Positions 16,734-25,813 of a stretch of 64,000 nt of DNA are shown piece by piece. Within the stretch, counting starts at the first letter, position 1. The number at the start of each line of letters is the position of its first letter. Position numbers and translations under genes: made by a program. The notes below the pieces were generated by a model. That model was not told where the DNA came from. It searched no databases and worked only from the letters and a program-made list of their open reading frames with translations. Location of the stretch: the NCBI RefSeq assembly GCF_004571135.1, contig NZ_SPSB01000001.1, positions 930,001 to 994,000 on the forward strand, in the 5' to 3' direction. The DNA comes from Algoriphagus kandeliae. GTDB lineage: Bacteria; Bacteroidota; Bacteroidia; Cytophagales; Cyclobacteriaceae.

Positions 16734-19700
16734 TCAATGAATCTTAATTAGCTTTCCTTGATAAAGGGTTTGATTCTCAGCAGGAAGTTGTATCCAATAA
16801 AGGCCCACAGAGAGCAAACGAATATCAAGTTCTACTTTTCCAATTTCCCAATTAAGAACATAGACTTGGGATGATACATTTTTTCCATCAGGACCATAAA
16901 TAGTCATTTTATTTGCCTCTAATGAAATATCATCTGGAAATTCCAACTTTACAGTTTCTCTTGCTGGATTCGGGTAAATTCGAATAGCTTTCACCTCAAA
17001 GACTGGTCTGCTTCCCAATCCCGCAATTGTCATAGTTACGGGTTCTATTAATGCCTGACAGCCCGCCAAACTTGTTAGCAATACGGAATATTCTCCCATC
17101 AAGTGTACCTGTAATGAAGACTCGGTGGCATTAGGAATTAATTCCCCATTTCTAAACCACTGATACTCGAATACTCCTGCAGGAGCAATCAAAATATCCC
17201 CATTAACTTCAATTTTTCCTTTTGGAAGTTGATTTACCTTGACCTCAACAACATCAGATTCTGAAACGCATCCTCCCTCATATCGGATTACGGCTTGATA
17301 AATTCCACTTTCAGATAAAGGCAAACTTGAAGCATTTTGATTCTCGATGACGCTTCCATTCCTCAGCCACCTAACCACTTCAAAATTTCCTGAAGCTTGT
17401 ACGGAAAGAAAAGATTCTTCCCCTTCACAAAATTCTAAATTCCCAGAAAGCGTGACAGGAGTTTCTTCGAACCTATTGATGGAAACTTGGGTCTGAACCT
17501 CGGTAACATTACCAGATGGATCGACTGCCCTAAGAATTACAGGAATTTCCTTTCCGATATCCTCACAGGAAAATTCATCTTTACTTAAAGTTATTTCCGA
17601 AATGGAACAGTTTTCCTTTAAGCTTAGAATCAAATCATCTTTTGAAATTGATTTACTTCCAATGCTGACATCCAGATCTATTTCAATATTCTGAGCTTCT
17701 AAAATTGGAGCCATCTTATCTTCAAGCAGTACAGCAACTTCAAAAGACCATTCTCCACCATCTTGATTTGTTATAGATAATTGAACCTTATTTTCTCCCA
17801 AATCCTCACAGCTGAACTGGCTTTTAGATAATTCCAAATTCAATCCGGTAGTATCAAATGGCCAGCTTTCAAATAGCGATTCGTAATCCAAAACTGCGAT
17901 TCCTTCAGAATTCAGTTCAAGTTGTATAGCTTCCTTCACAGTTGGGAAAGGGAGATTTTCCAATTCCACAGAAACAGATTGTGAAGTAACCCAACATCCA
18001 TTTTCCAAGGCTAAAACAGCAGAATAAATACCCGGAGAGTCTACAAAGATTGAATTTCCTTTTTCACCCGGAATCAGTTCAGATCCTTTTCTCCATTCTA
18101 TCACCTGGAAATTTAACTCCTCCCCTAATCTCAATTCCACGGTTCGCCCTTCATAAAGAGGTCCCTGAGCAGTCAGTGAAACCTTTTGGGATTCGGTAAA
18201 AATCAATAGAGCAAACGTAGGGTAAATCGAGGTATTTCCAGAAGCATCGGTCACTATTACATCCAAATCAATGGGGTAGTTTACCCGTTCGGAATCGATA
18301 TCTGCACAGGTCACAACTGTTTTGCTCAAGCTAACTTGAATACCTTCTGAATCACAATTATCGGTAGGAGCTGAAACGATAAAATCTTCTACCTTCAAAC
18401 TGAGCTCACCTTTACTCAAATCAAAGTCGTATTCAGCTGATTTCCATTCCAATACAGGTGAGGTTTTATCTATTACTTGAAGAAGTATTTCCAATTCTTT
18501 TTTAGATCCATCCGATTTGGACAAGGTGACAAGAACTGTGTTCTCTCCAAGATCCTGACAAGAGAATTGGCTTTGACTTAGGCTAACCTCTATGTCCTCG
18601 GCAATTGGCCATTCCGTGAAAATTTGATCATTAGTCAGCTCTGCTAGACCATTTTGGTCCAAGCCTAAGGTTAGAGAGGCTTTGACCTCCGGAAAACTAT
18701 CCGCTACCTCAGTGACTTCAATTGTTTCAGATAGGACTATACAGCCTGTACTGAGTAACAATTTTGCATAGTAAACTCCAGGCTGATCGATCGTTAGGGT
18801 TTTGGCAGTTTCTCCCTCAATCGGAATGGAAGATTGAAAGAACCAACCAACCACCTCATAATCCAATTCATCTCCAATTACCAGATCTATGGTCTGTCCA
18901 GAGACAAGCACTCCTGAGGGCTCAAGACTTACCTTGGTTGATTCAACGCTATTGAATATTTGAACTTTTAACTCCCTGATAAATTGATTGCCTGATGCAT
19001 CTTCAGCGATCAATCGAACCGGGAATTCTCCAAAAAACAATTCTGGGTCTTCAAAGCTGCTGCAAGTAATTTCAGGTCCCTCTACTCGTATCCCACGCAG
19101 TTCACAATTGTCCAAGAAATCCACCGGATCAAAATCAGCAATTGAATAGTCTGCCCTTCCAATGGTCGGATCAAACACAACAATTGCATTTGCAGCATCA
19201 AAATAGGGTGCGATGGTATCCAATACGATCAAGCGAGTGGTATCCTTGAATACCTCCCCATCAAATTGACGGGTGGAAGTGACGATCAATTCCTGTTCAC
19301 CAATAGCATCACAATTGAGTTGAATGCCTGTAGAGTACTCAAACGAAAAATCTTCATCGGGTTGCTCTTTTAGTACAGCCTCAGGTGATAGAAAGGCTCT
19401 TCCTCCTTCATCGAGGAAGAGTTGCACTGTGTCCTTCAATACAGGCTCAAAGGCTTCAGATTTGAGCAATACCTTCAGATAGATTTCATCGTTATAAACC
19501 CTTCGTTCTACATTCTGCAGATTATAATTCTGATCTAAAACAGGGAAAATGTAAACAGGACTGAAATCAATCTTTGCATATTCTTTTCCGTTTTCAGCAA
19601 TGCGATTCACATTCACTTCCAAATGCCCATAGTGCTTCCCACCATCCGTCAACACCGGATTGCTAAGGCTTTGATCCCATTGCTCTGCACTGTTCTGGTC

Positions 19701-21227
19701 AGCTGTCCATTTTTTATAAGGATTGTAATTGAGCAATTCCAGTGGGTTTTTAAGGTAATTGCGTTTTTCGCCTCGCATTCCATCTCCAGCGACTCCCACA
19801 TCATAATACATCACGCCTTTGCCATCTTGGTCTTCATCGACAAAAGAGCGTTCAAATAATTCATCATGACCGGCAAAAACCGCAATCACACCATATTCTT
19901 CAAATTTGGGATGAAGTACACGCATCGGAATCCCACCTTGACCAGTAGCCAATTCATGATTTATAGGCACTCCATGCTCTCCTGAGCTAAAAGGGATATG
20001 ATGAAATTGAACAAAAATCAACTGTCCTGATTCTTTAGCCTCCTTCAAGTTTGCCACTAACCATTCATATTGCGGAGTTCCTGGTCCAAAACCACTCAAA
20101 TCATTTCCACCTGCAGCTTGATAATCTGAAAGGGTATAATTTTCCTGTGTATCTGTACCTAAAACAGTTAATTCCTGATTCTTAATTTTTTGTTCAGCGG
20201 GAAAATCTGATCTTTTTTGATCTGGGGTACCATTCGAAGAGTCCAAGGTCAAAATGGTAATAGGACCATAATCAACTCGGTAATAGCTTTGTCTATGTTT
20301 TTGAAGAGGATCTTCGGTGGGTGTTTCAAAGTATGCATGGAATCTGGACCTTCCTAATTTAGGCAGGAACTCACCCCGTTCATTATAACCATAACCCCCA
20401 TTTTTTGGGCCGTAATTTTCCCAATTACCCAAAGCAGGAATGATCGGATACTTTGATAGACCTTGGTCATACTCTCCCGCATTGTGCCTCCAAAACTCAT
20501 CCCAGGCAGGCTGATATCCAGAACCTTGCACCAAATCGCCCGGCATCAATAAAAAGTCAGGAAGCCTTGAATTGACTGTTTTCAAATTGTATTCATACCC
20601 TTCCTTTTCGGTTAGAATATAATTCGAAATTTCAAAGCCTTGGTCGAGCGTGACTCCAAATTTTTCTTTCCAAGGTTGGAAAAAAGCAGTCGGTCTTGAA
20701 TTAATACTAGCAGGATACCATGCTCTTCTGTTTACCCGGCCTAGAGGTTCTGTCTCACTATCAGAAAGCGCAATGAAACGAATTGAGGACCAATTATTTT
20801 TATCAGGCGCTGTGGTAAATCCACTATTGAAAGCTTCATTACCAAGTTTTACTTGGTAAAAGTAGGCAGCGTCCCTATCTAAGTTGCTTAAAACGATTTT
20901 GAACTTATAGGTTTGATCCGGATAAAGCCAACTGCCTTGATTCAATCCGTTTATATTTTCTGATTTTTCAATTTGAGTGTAATAAATTTCAGGTACTTCT
21001 TCCCCAATTAGTGTCTCTGTTAAAACCGGATTTTGATTTTTATCCAAAAGTATAAACTCTGCTAAGGAAGTACCTGTTGACCAGAAGGTTATCTGATAAT
21101 CGCCTGCTCCATAAACTTGCAGATAGGGCTTCACCCTAAATTCAGAATCTGAATTTGGTTGGAATGCCAATAGCCCATAAAGCAACAACAAAAGAAAGGA
21201 AAAATACAATCGTTTCATGGGCAGCAT
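16734..21227 (-). CDS. Giant secreted metallophosphoesterase with Ig-like repeats and T9SS sorting domain
   Basis: 1497 residues with a signal peptide (an alternative ATG at 21218 gives the same protein minus three residues). Residues 30-140 form an Fn3-like purple-acid-phosphatase N-domain. Residues 150-540 are a calcineurin-type phosphoesterase with D156 in LSDSE, D231 in MPGDLVQG, N268 in GNWEN, H409/H410 in FVQFHH and H454 in AGHDE. The family's DxH, GNH and GHxH motifs are changed to DxE, GNW and GHDE. About residues 640-1370 hold repeated beta-sandwich units, including two clear copies beginning near FSCQDLGEN and FSCEDLGEN, each with Ig-like spacers. The C-terminal 80 residues (IRIYPNPARE onward) are a type A T9SS sorting domain. 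The protein is exported to the cell surface; its substrate is unknown. Confidence 0.85.
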   Translation of the reverse strand: MLPMKRLYFSFLLLLLYGLLAFQPNSDSEFRVKPYLQVYGAGDYQITFWSTGTSLAEFILLDKNQNPVLTETLIGEEVPEIYYTQIEKSENINGLNQGSWLYPDQTYKFKIVLSNLDRDAAYFYQVKLGNEAFNSGFTTAPDKNNWSSIRFIALSDSETEPLGRVNRRAWYPASINSRPTAFFQPWKEKFGVTLDQGFEISNYILTEKEGYEYNLKTVNSRLPDFLLMPGDLVQGSGYQPAWDEFWRHNAGEYDQGLSKYPIIPALGNWENYGPKNGGYGYNERGEFLPKLGRSRFHAYFETPTEDPLQKHRQSYYRVDYGPITILTLDSSNGTPDQKRSDFPAEQKIKNQELTVLGTDTQENYTLSDYQAAGGNDLSGFGPGTPQYEWLVANLKEAKESGQLIFVQFHHIPFSSGEHGVPINHELATGQGGIPMRVLHPKFEEYGVIAVFAGHDELFERSFVDEDQDGKGVMYYDVGVAGDGMRGEKRNYLKNPLELLNYNPYKKWTADQNSAEQWDQSLSNPVLTDGGKHYGHLEVNVNRIAENGKEYAKIDFSPVYIFPVLDQNYNLQNVERRVYNDEIYLKVLLKSEAFEPVLKDTVQLFLDEGGRAFLSPEAVLKEQPDEDFSFEYSTGIQLNCDAIGEQELIVTSTRQFDGEVFKDTTRLIVLDTIAPYFDAANAIVVFDPTIGRADYSIADFDPVDFLDNCELRGIRVEGPEITCSSFEDPELFFGEFPVRLIAEDASGNQFIRELKVQIFNSVESTKVSLEPSGVLVSGQTIDLVIGDELDYEVVGWFFQSSIPIEGETAKTLTIDQPGVYYAKLLLSTGCIVLSETIEVTEVADSFPEVKASLTLGLDQNGLAELTNDQIFTEWPIAEDIEVSLSQSQFSCQDLGENTVLVTLSKSDGSKKELEILLQVIDKTSPVLEWKSAEYDFDLSKGELSLKVEDFIVSAPTDNCDSEGIQVSLSKTVVTCADIDSERVNYPIDLDVIVTDASGNTSIYPTFALLIFTESQKVSLTAQGPLYEGRTVELRLGEELNFQVIEWRKGSELIPGEKGNSIFVDSPGIYSAVLALENGCWVTSQSVSVELENLPFPTVKEAIQLELNSEGIAVLDYESLFESWPFDTTGLNLELSKSQFSCEDLGENKVQLSITNQDGGEWSFEVAVLLEDKMAPILEAQNIEIDLDVSIGSKSISKDDLILSLKENCSISEITLSKDEFSCEDIGKEIPVILRAVDPSGNVTEVQTQVSINRFEETPVTLSGNLEFCEGEESFLSVQASGNFEVVRWLRNGSVIENQNASSLPLSESGIYQAVIRYEGGCVSESDVVEVKVNQLPKGKIEVNGDILIAPAGVFEYQWFRNGELIPNATESSLQVHLMGEYSVLLTSLAGCQALIEPVTMTIAGLGSRPVFEVKAIRIYPNPARETVKLEFPDDISLEANKMTIYGPDGKNVSSQVYVLNWEIGKVELDIRLLSVGLYWIQLPAENQTLYQGKLIKIH

Positions 21228-21267
21228 AAATAGCTAGTTATCAATAAAATAACAATTGCTAAAAATG

Positions 21268-21275
21268 CAAAATTA
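21268..21275 (-). promoter_or_regulatory. Possible -7 box for the phosphoesterase gene
   Basis: The minus strand reads TAATTTTG, a match to TAnnTTTG, about 40 bases upstream of the ATG and overlapping the end of the preceding gene. No -33 element was found at the expected distance. Confidence 0.28.
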
Positions 21276-22364
21276 TTTAATACGAGATTTAAGTATTACT
21301 GACTGAATTGAATTAAGTGGGTCATTGGAAAAAATATAGATATTTCGCTGATCTATCCCCTTTCTACCCTTTGGATCAAATACCACTTTTAAATCCATAC
21401 TTTCTCCGGGAGCTAACTCGAGTTTGGGTAGTGTTAATTCCATACAGTCACAATTTCCCTGAACTTTTTTGATCTCCAAAAGCTCTCTTCCACGATTTGT
21501 AAATGTGAAAAAGACTTCCTGAATATCATCAGTAGATATTTCCTTCAGATCAATTTCTGTTGGAGAAATCCGTAAAGTGGGAACCAATCCCAATTGATCC
21601 TTGGAAAGATTTGGATAAAACTCAAAAATATTGGCAATAACATCCGCATTGACGACAAGGGAGTCAGGCCAAATCAATTGGATTGGATCTTCAAAAAAAC
21701 CCAAATCATTCTTTTCTGCTCCTGAATAAGTGATTTCAAGTAACCCTCGGTTTTTGCTTTCAATCGAATCCTGAAGCTGATGAACCTGAATATGTGCTGG
21801 TCCAAAGTATTTCAAGCTATCTTTTAATAATGTGGAATCTGAAAAATTATAAATCTCCACAGTTCTAATTGAGGGCTCATTGGTAAAAACATCACCCATA
21901 TTGATTTTCTCCATTCTAAAACCAATTTGACCACGAACAAATGGATAATCAACCTCAGGATTGGTTGGGTAAGGAATAGATTTACCTTCAATAAAAAGCG
22001 TATCCTGCATTCCGGCTAAATTTCCTTTCACTACCACCATTCTAGAAAAATCCCCAACGGCTGAAGATGGATCAAAACTCACTTGCAATTGACCTGTTTC
22101 GCCCGCTGAAATGGTGTCTTTGGAATAATCAGCAGTAGTACATCCACAGTCAGTCCAAACTCGCTCTATCCAAACCCCTGAGTCTAAAGAATGGGTGAAT
22201 TCGAAAATTGCAAGCTGCTCACCTTGTTCTTCTAAAATTGTTCCCAAATCTACCTTATTCACCGTCCAAACTAGTCTGGATGGAATAGTATCCTGAGCTA
22301 CAGCAGGTTGAATAAAGATTAGAAGATTGGCTAGAAAAATGAATAAAACCGTAAATCGAATCAT
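21273..22364 (-). CDS. Periplasmic DUF1573-repeat protein
   Basis: 363 residues with a signal peptide (cleavage after AVAQ, near residue 24). Two DUF1573-type Ig-like domains are visible, at residues about 35-125 and 265-360. Each carries the paired-cysteine signature of the family: DCGCTT near residue 73 and NCDCMEL near residue 305. The middle (130-255) is a related beta-sandwich without the cysteines. DUF1573 proteins are abundant in Bacteroidota and of unknown function. It lies 45 bases upstream of the T9SS phosphoesterase gene on the same strand and is divergent from trpS across 70 AT-rich bases that must hold both promoters. Confidence 0.82.
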   Translation of the reverse strand: MIRFTVLFIFLANLLIFIQPAVAQDTIPSRLVWTVNKVDLGTILEEQGEQLAIFEFTHSLDSGVWIERVWTDCGCTTADYSKDTISAGETGQLQVSFDPSSAVGDFSRMVVVKGNLAGMQDTLFIEGKSIPYPTNPEVDYPFVRGQIGFRMEKINMGDVFTNEPSIRTVEIYNFSDSTLLKDSLKYFGPAHIQVHQLQDSIESKNRGLLEITYSGAEKNDLGFFEDPIQLIWPDSLVVNADVIANIFEFYPNLSKDQLGLVPTLRISPTEIDLKEISTDDIQEVFFTFTNRGRELLEIKKVQGNCDCMELTLPKLELAPGESMDLKVVFDPKGRKGIDQRNIYIFSNDPLNSIQSVILKSRIK

Positions 22365-22434
22365 GAGGGCAAATAACGTATAAATCCAAACGATTTATAG
22401 GCTCTTTTACGTATTTTGCGCCAAAATTTAACAA

Positions 22435-23409
22435 ATGGCAAGAGTACTGACAGGAATTCAAAGTAGCGGAAGGCCGCATTTAGGAAATATCTTAGGAGCG
22501 ATTAAGCCTGCTATCGAATTGGCAAAACAAAATGCTGAAGAATCCTTCATTTTTATCGCTGACTTTCATTCTCTGACTACCACTAAGGACGGAGAATTGC
22601 GAAAGCAAAATACTCTTGCCGTGGCTGCAGCTTGGTTGGCCTTTGGATTAGACATTGAAAAAACGGTTTTCTATCGACAATCACGCAGACCAGAAGTAGC
22701 AGAGTTGACTTGGTACCTAAACTGCTTCACTCCATTCCCTATGTTGGCCAATGCCCATAGTTTCAAAGACAAAGCAGATCGATTAGCAGATGTAAATGCC
22801 GGCCTTTTCACCTACCCAGTCTTGATGGCAGCCGATATTCTGCTCTACTCCGCTGATTTAGTACCCGTAGGAAAGGATCAAATGCAGCATCTCGAAATGA
22901 CCCGGGATATTGCTTCTGCTTTCAACCGAATCATGGAAGAGGATATTTTCACTATTCCCGAAGCAAGAATTGCTGAAGAGGTAAAAACCATTCCGGGGAC
23001 TGATGGGCAAAAAATGAGTAAATCCTATCAGAACACTATTGATATTTTTCTTCCTGAAAAACAATTGAAGAAAAACGTCAACCAAATCGTAACTGATAGT
23101 ACACCTTTAGAAGAGCCTAAGGATCCTGATACCTGCAATGTTTTCAAAATTTACAGTCTGCTGGCTTCTGTGGATCAGATTACAGAAATGAGACAAAAGT
23201 ATTTGGGTGGTAATTATGGCTACGGACATGCTAAGAAGGAACTTCTGGAATTAATTCTAGAAAAATTTGCGAAAGAACGGGAGTTATTTGACTTCTACAT
23301 GAGCAACCCGAAAGAAATAGAAGCGAAACTTGCTGCTGGAGAAGAAAAAGCGAAAATCGAAGGAGAAAAAATTCTCTCAAAAGTCCGTCAGAAACTAGGA
23401 TTTGCTTAA
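22435..23409 (+). CDS. trpS: Tryptophanyl-tRNA synthetase
   Basis: 324-residue class I synthetase that charges tRNA-Trp in the cytoplasm. The HIGH-type motif is HLGN (H15-N18) after GIQSSGRP, and the KMSKS motif is exact at residues 193-197. Length, the FIADFHSLTT strand and the LLYSADLVPVGKDQMQHLEMTRDIA block are typical of the bacterial enzyme. The gene is single, between a divergent DUF1573 gene and a convergent hypothetical gene, and ends at a strong hairpin. The upstream sequence has a near-consensus GTATTTTG but no clear promoter. Confidence 0.97.
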   Translation: MARVLTGIQSSGRPHLGNILGAIKPAIELAKQNAEESFIFIADFHSLTTTKDGELRKQNTLAVAAAWLAFGLDIEKTVFYRQSRRPEVAELTWYLNCFTPFPMLANAHSFKDKADRLADVNAGLFTYPVLMAADILLYSADLVPVGKDQMQHLEMTRDIASAFNRIMEEDIFTIPEARIAEEVKTIPGTDGQKMSKSYQNTIDIFLPEKQLKKNVNQIVTDSTPLEEPKDPDTCNVFKIYSLLASVDQITEMRQKYLGGNYGYGHAKKELLELILEKFAKERELFDFYMSNPKEIEAKLAAGEEKAKIEGEKILSKVRQKLGFA

Positions 23410-23417
23410 AAAATAAA

Positions 23418-23450
23418 CCCCGTTTGATTATCTCAAACGGGGATTTTTTT
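23418..23450. terminator. Terminator between trpS and the convergent acidic-protein gene
   Basis: A ten-base perfect stem, CCCCGTTTGA (23418-23427) with TCAAACGGGG (23433-23442), and a five-base loop are followed by seven T. An A-rich flank on the other side makes it usable in both directions. Confidence 0.9.
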
Positions 23451-23871
23451 ATCTACTTCGCCAAAGATCTTTTAAAGGTCGACCATTTATCAGCATTACA
23501 AAACGAGCCGGATTTGGTATCATCACGATCCGTACATCTTGCCGATCAAACTGATCTGATTCAATCGGAACCCCTTCCTGCCCAACTACCTCGTAGCTCA
23601 CAACTCCTTTGGCATCCGCTTGGAGAGGTTTGTATTTATTTGCAATGTAGGCAGTCGGAAGTAAGATATCTGTATCAGACTTCAATAAGTCATATATTTT
23701 TTCGAGCTCTTTTTCTAAAACCGCTTCATATTCTTCATTGAAATCATCCTCCAAATCATGAAGTTCTTCCTCAAGATCATCGTAATTTTCATCACTATAA
23801 TCCATTGCCGCAAGTTGGATCCGCTTTTCTACAATATCAGTTAATTCTTGGTCCAGCTTTTCCCAATTCAT
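23449..23871 (-). CDS. Acidic conserved hypothetical protein
   Basis: 140 residues, cytoplasmic. The N-terminal 65 residues are strongly acidic and helical (EELHDLEDDFNEEYEA), probably a coiled coil. The C-terminal 70 residues look like a small beta-rich domain ending RFVMLINGRPLKDLW. I do not recognise the family, though the pattern is that of a lineage-restricted Bacteroidota protein. It is an isolated gene with no promoter match in the 89-base upstream gap, which holds three TTTTGG-like direct repeats at about 23880-23897. Confidence 0.55.
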   Translation of the reverse strand: MNWEKLDQELTDIVEKRIQLAAMDYSDENYDDLEEELHDLEDDFNEEYEAVLEKELEKIYDLLKSDTDILLPTAYIANKYKPLQADAKGVVSYEVVGQEGVPIESDQFDRQDVRIVMIPNPARFVMLINGRPLKDLWRSR

Positions 23872-23960
23872 TCGTATTCGTTTTGGTTTTGGTTTTGAAA
23901 ATTAATTTAAGCCACAAAGATCGGTAATAAGCCTCGCAAAGCATGGCATTTTCAAAGAAA

Positions 23961-24929
23961 TTAACCCATTAATAGAATCTTACCATTTCTTCCAGGCTTT
24001 TCATATTCCATAATGGCCTCCCGGAAAGATTCTAATGGAAATTTCCCGGCAATATCAACTTGGGAATCTTCACTCATCAGGAAATGAAAAACTTTACCAA
24101 AAGCCTCTATACGTTCTTTATGGTCCAATTTCTCTGTCCAAGTACTCAACCAAAAACCTTCAATTTTTAAGTTTTTGAAAATAAGCAAACCACTATTTAT
24201 AGACAGATTTTCAAGGCTTAAAGCTCCAAATACCATCATTTTTCCATTTGCTCGAAGACAGGATAAAGCTTGTGATCCTAGTTTTCCCGAAACTGCATCA
24301 AATATCACGTGGACACCTCCGCTAGTTTGGTCTGGAATAATCCTATGGATTTTGTCTTTTTCAGTATTCACCACAAGATCAGCTCCTAGATTTTTTAATA
24401 TTTCTATTTGATCATCATGTCGAACAGTCGCTGCCACTTTGATCCCCTTTTCTTTGGCTAATTGGACGGCAAATTTTCCAAAAGCTGAAGCTCCAGCTGT
24501 AATCAGTAACCATTGCCCCTCTTCCAGCCCAGATTCTTCCAACATTCCATAAGCTGTCAATGGATTAACAAATGCTTGGCAAGCAATTTCATCGGGCATA
24601 TTTTGAGGAATGGGAATAACCCCTCCTACAGGCACAACCATGTATTCTCTCCAAGTACCAAGTCCTGTAAACATGACCCGCATTCCTTTTGAAAAACGTC
24701 CAGCCTCATCGCCTTTTTCTATTACTCCGGCTGCTTCAAAACCAGCACTGCTTGGAAGCCTTGGGGTGATTCCATACAACCCTTGTATAAACATGATGTC
24801 TGAAGGGTTAATATTCCGGGCAGTCACCCGAATTAGCACTTCATTTTCCTTTGGGGTTGGAACTTCAGATTCTCGAAGTTCAAGTACTTCTAAAGGCTTT
24901 CCAAGCTTTTCAAAAATGATCTCTTTCAT
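23961..24929 (-). CDS. Zinc-independent MDR oxidoreductase (enoyl/quinone reductase-like)
   Basis: 322 residues of the medium-chain dehydrogenase/reductase superfamily. The GroES-like N-domain shows NINPSDIMFIQG and GFEAAGVIE. The NADPH-binding Rossmann domain shows the GASAFGKFAVQLAKEKG motif near residues 145-160. Catalytic- and structural-zinc ligands are absent, as in quinone oxidoreductases and mitochondrial-type 2-enoyl thioester reductases. The NINPSD motif is closest to the latter group, but substrate assignment is uncertain. It is divergent from the acyl-CoA operon beginning at 25041 (111-base spacer), which makes an enoyl-CoA or enone substrate plausible. Confidence 0.82.
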   Translation of the reverse strand: MKEIIFEKLGKPLEVLELRESEVPTPKENEVLIRVTARNINPSDIMFIQGLYGITPRLPSSAGFEAAGVIEKGDEAGRFSKGMRVMFTGLGTWREYMVVPVGGVIPIPQNMPDEIACQAFVNPLTAYGMLEESGLEEGQWLLITAGASAFGKFAVQLAKEKGIKVAATVRHDDQIEILKNLGADLVVNTEKDKIHRIIPDQTSGGVHVIFDAVSGKLGSQALSCLRANGKMMVFGALSLENLSINSGLLIFKNLKIEGFWLSTWTEKLDHKERIEAFGKVFHFLMSEDSQVDIAGKFPLESFREAIMEYEKPGRNGKILLMG

Positions 24930-25040
24930 AGGATAATTTCATGAGTTTATTTTCAATAAAACTAGGGATATATTCTAGCTCTGGCCTTACCAAAGGGCAA
25001 TTTTTTTATATCTTGAAAAGAAAACACCAAACACTGATTT

Positions 25041-25808
25041 ATGGATTTATCTAAAATTTTTTCTCTGGATGGAAAGGTTGCTCTAATCACTGGGGCAAGT
25101 AAAGGAATTGGCCTAAGCATAGCAGAAATATTTGCTGCCGCAGGTGCTAAAGTCGTAATCAGTAGCCGAAAACAGGAAGTATTGGACGAAATGGCCAATC
25201 AACTCAAGTCCAAAGGTTATGAAGCTACCGGTATTGCTTGTAATGTGGGAAACATGGAAGAACTTCCCGGATTGGTTGATCAAACGGTCGAAAAATATGG
25301 ACAAATTGATATTTTGGTGAATAATGCCGCCTCCAATCCGGTTTTTGGGCCTGTTCATGAAACTAGCTTGGAAGCTTTTGACAAGATCATGGACGTCAAT
25401 GTCAAAGCCCCATTTGAACTGACGCGTCTTTGTTTTCCACACCTTCGAAAATCATCCAATGCCTCCGTTATCAATATCAGTTCTATCGGAGGAATTTCAC
25501 CGGAAAGAGGCTTAGGAATTTATTCTGTCAGTAAAGCAGCTTTAATTTCTTTGACAAAAGTCTATGCAAAAGAATGGGGCGGCGCAGGAATTCGAGTAAA
25601 TGCAATTTGCCCGGGATTGATCCAAACCAAGTTTTCAGAAGCGCTGTGGAGCAATGAAAAAATCATGAATATGATTCTTCAAAACTTATCTATTAAACGA
25701 GCGGGAACTTCTGAGGAAATCGGAGCAATGGCTCTCTTTTTGGCATCCGAAGCATCAAGCTATACAACAGGGGCAGTCTTTACTGCTGATGGAGGATTTA
25801 CTATTTGA
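25041..25808 (+). CDS. Short-chain dehydrogenase/reductase (SDR)
   Basis: 255 residues of the classical SDR type. The NAD(P)-binding GASKGIG is at residues 18-24, NNAAS near residue 95, an ISS catalytic serine region, and the YxxxK pair Y161/K165 in YSVSKAAL. The C-terminus carries the usual GAVFTADGGFTI end. It likely interconverts a hydroxyl and a keto group on an acyl-CoA or free acid. It is the first gene of a four-gene operon with an acyl-CoA dehydrogenase five bases downstream, an APH-type kinase and a 3-hydroxyacyl-CoA dehydrogenase. The same partnership (SDR, ACAD, kinase) occurs in levulinate/4-hydroxyacid catabolism. Confidence 0.9.
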   Translation: MDLSKIFSLDGKVALITGASKGIGLSIAEIFAAAGAKVVISSRKQEVLDEMANQLKSKGYEATGIACNVGNMEELPGLVDQTVEKYGQIDILVNNAASNPVFGPVHETSLEAFDKIMDVNVKAPFELTRLCFPHLRKSSNASVINISSIGGISPERGLGIYSVSKAALISLTKVYAKEWGGAGIRVNAICPGLIQTKFSEALWSNEKIMNMILQNLSIKRAGTSEEIGAMALFLASEASSYTTGAVFTADGGFTI

Positions 25809-25813
25809 TATTC

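Noticed and set aside
23880..23897. TTTTGG tandem repeats upstream of the acidic protein as a regulator site
   Set aside because: The repeat is short and simple (poly-T/G); nothing else supports a function.
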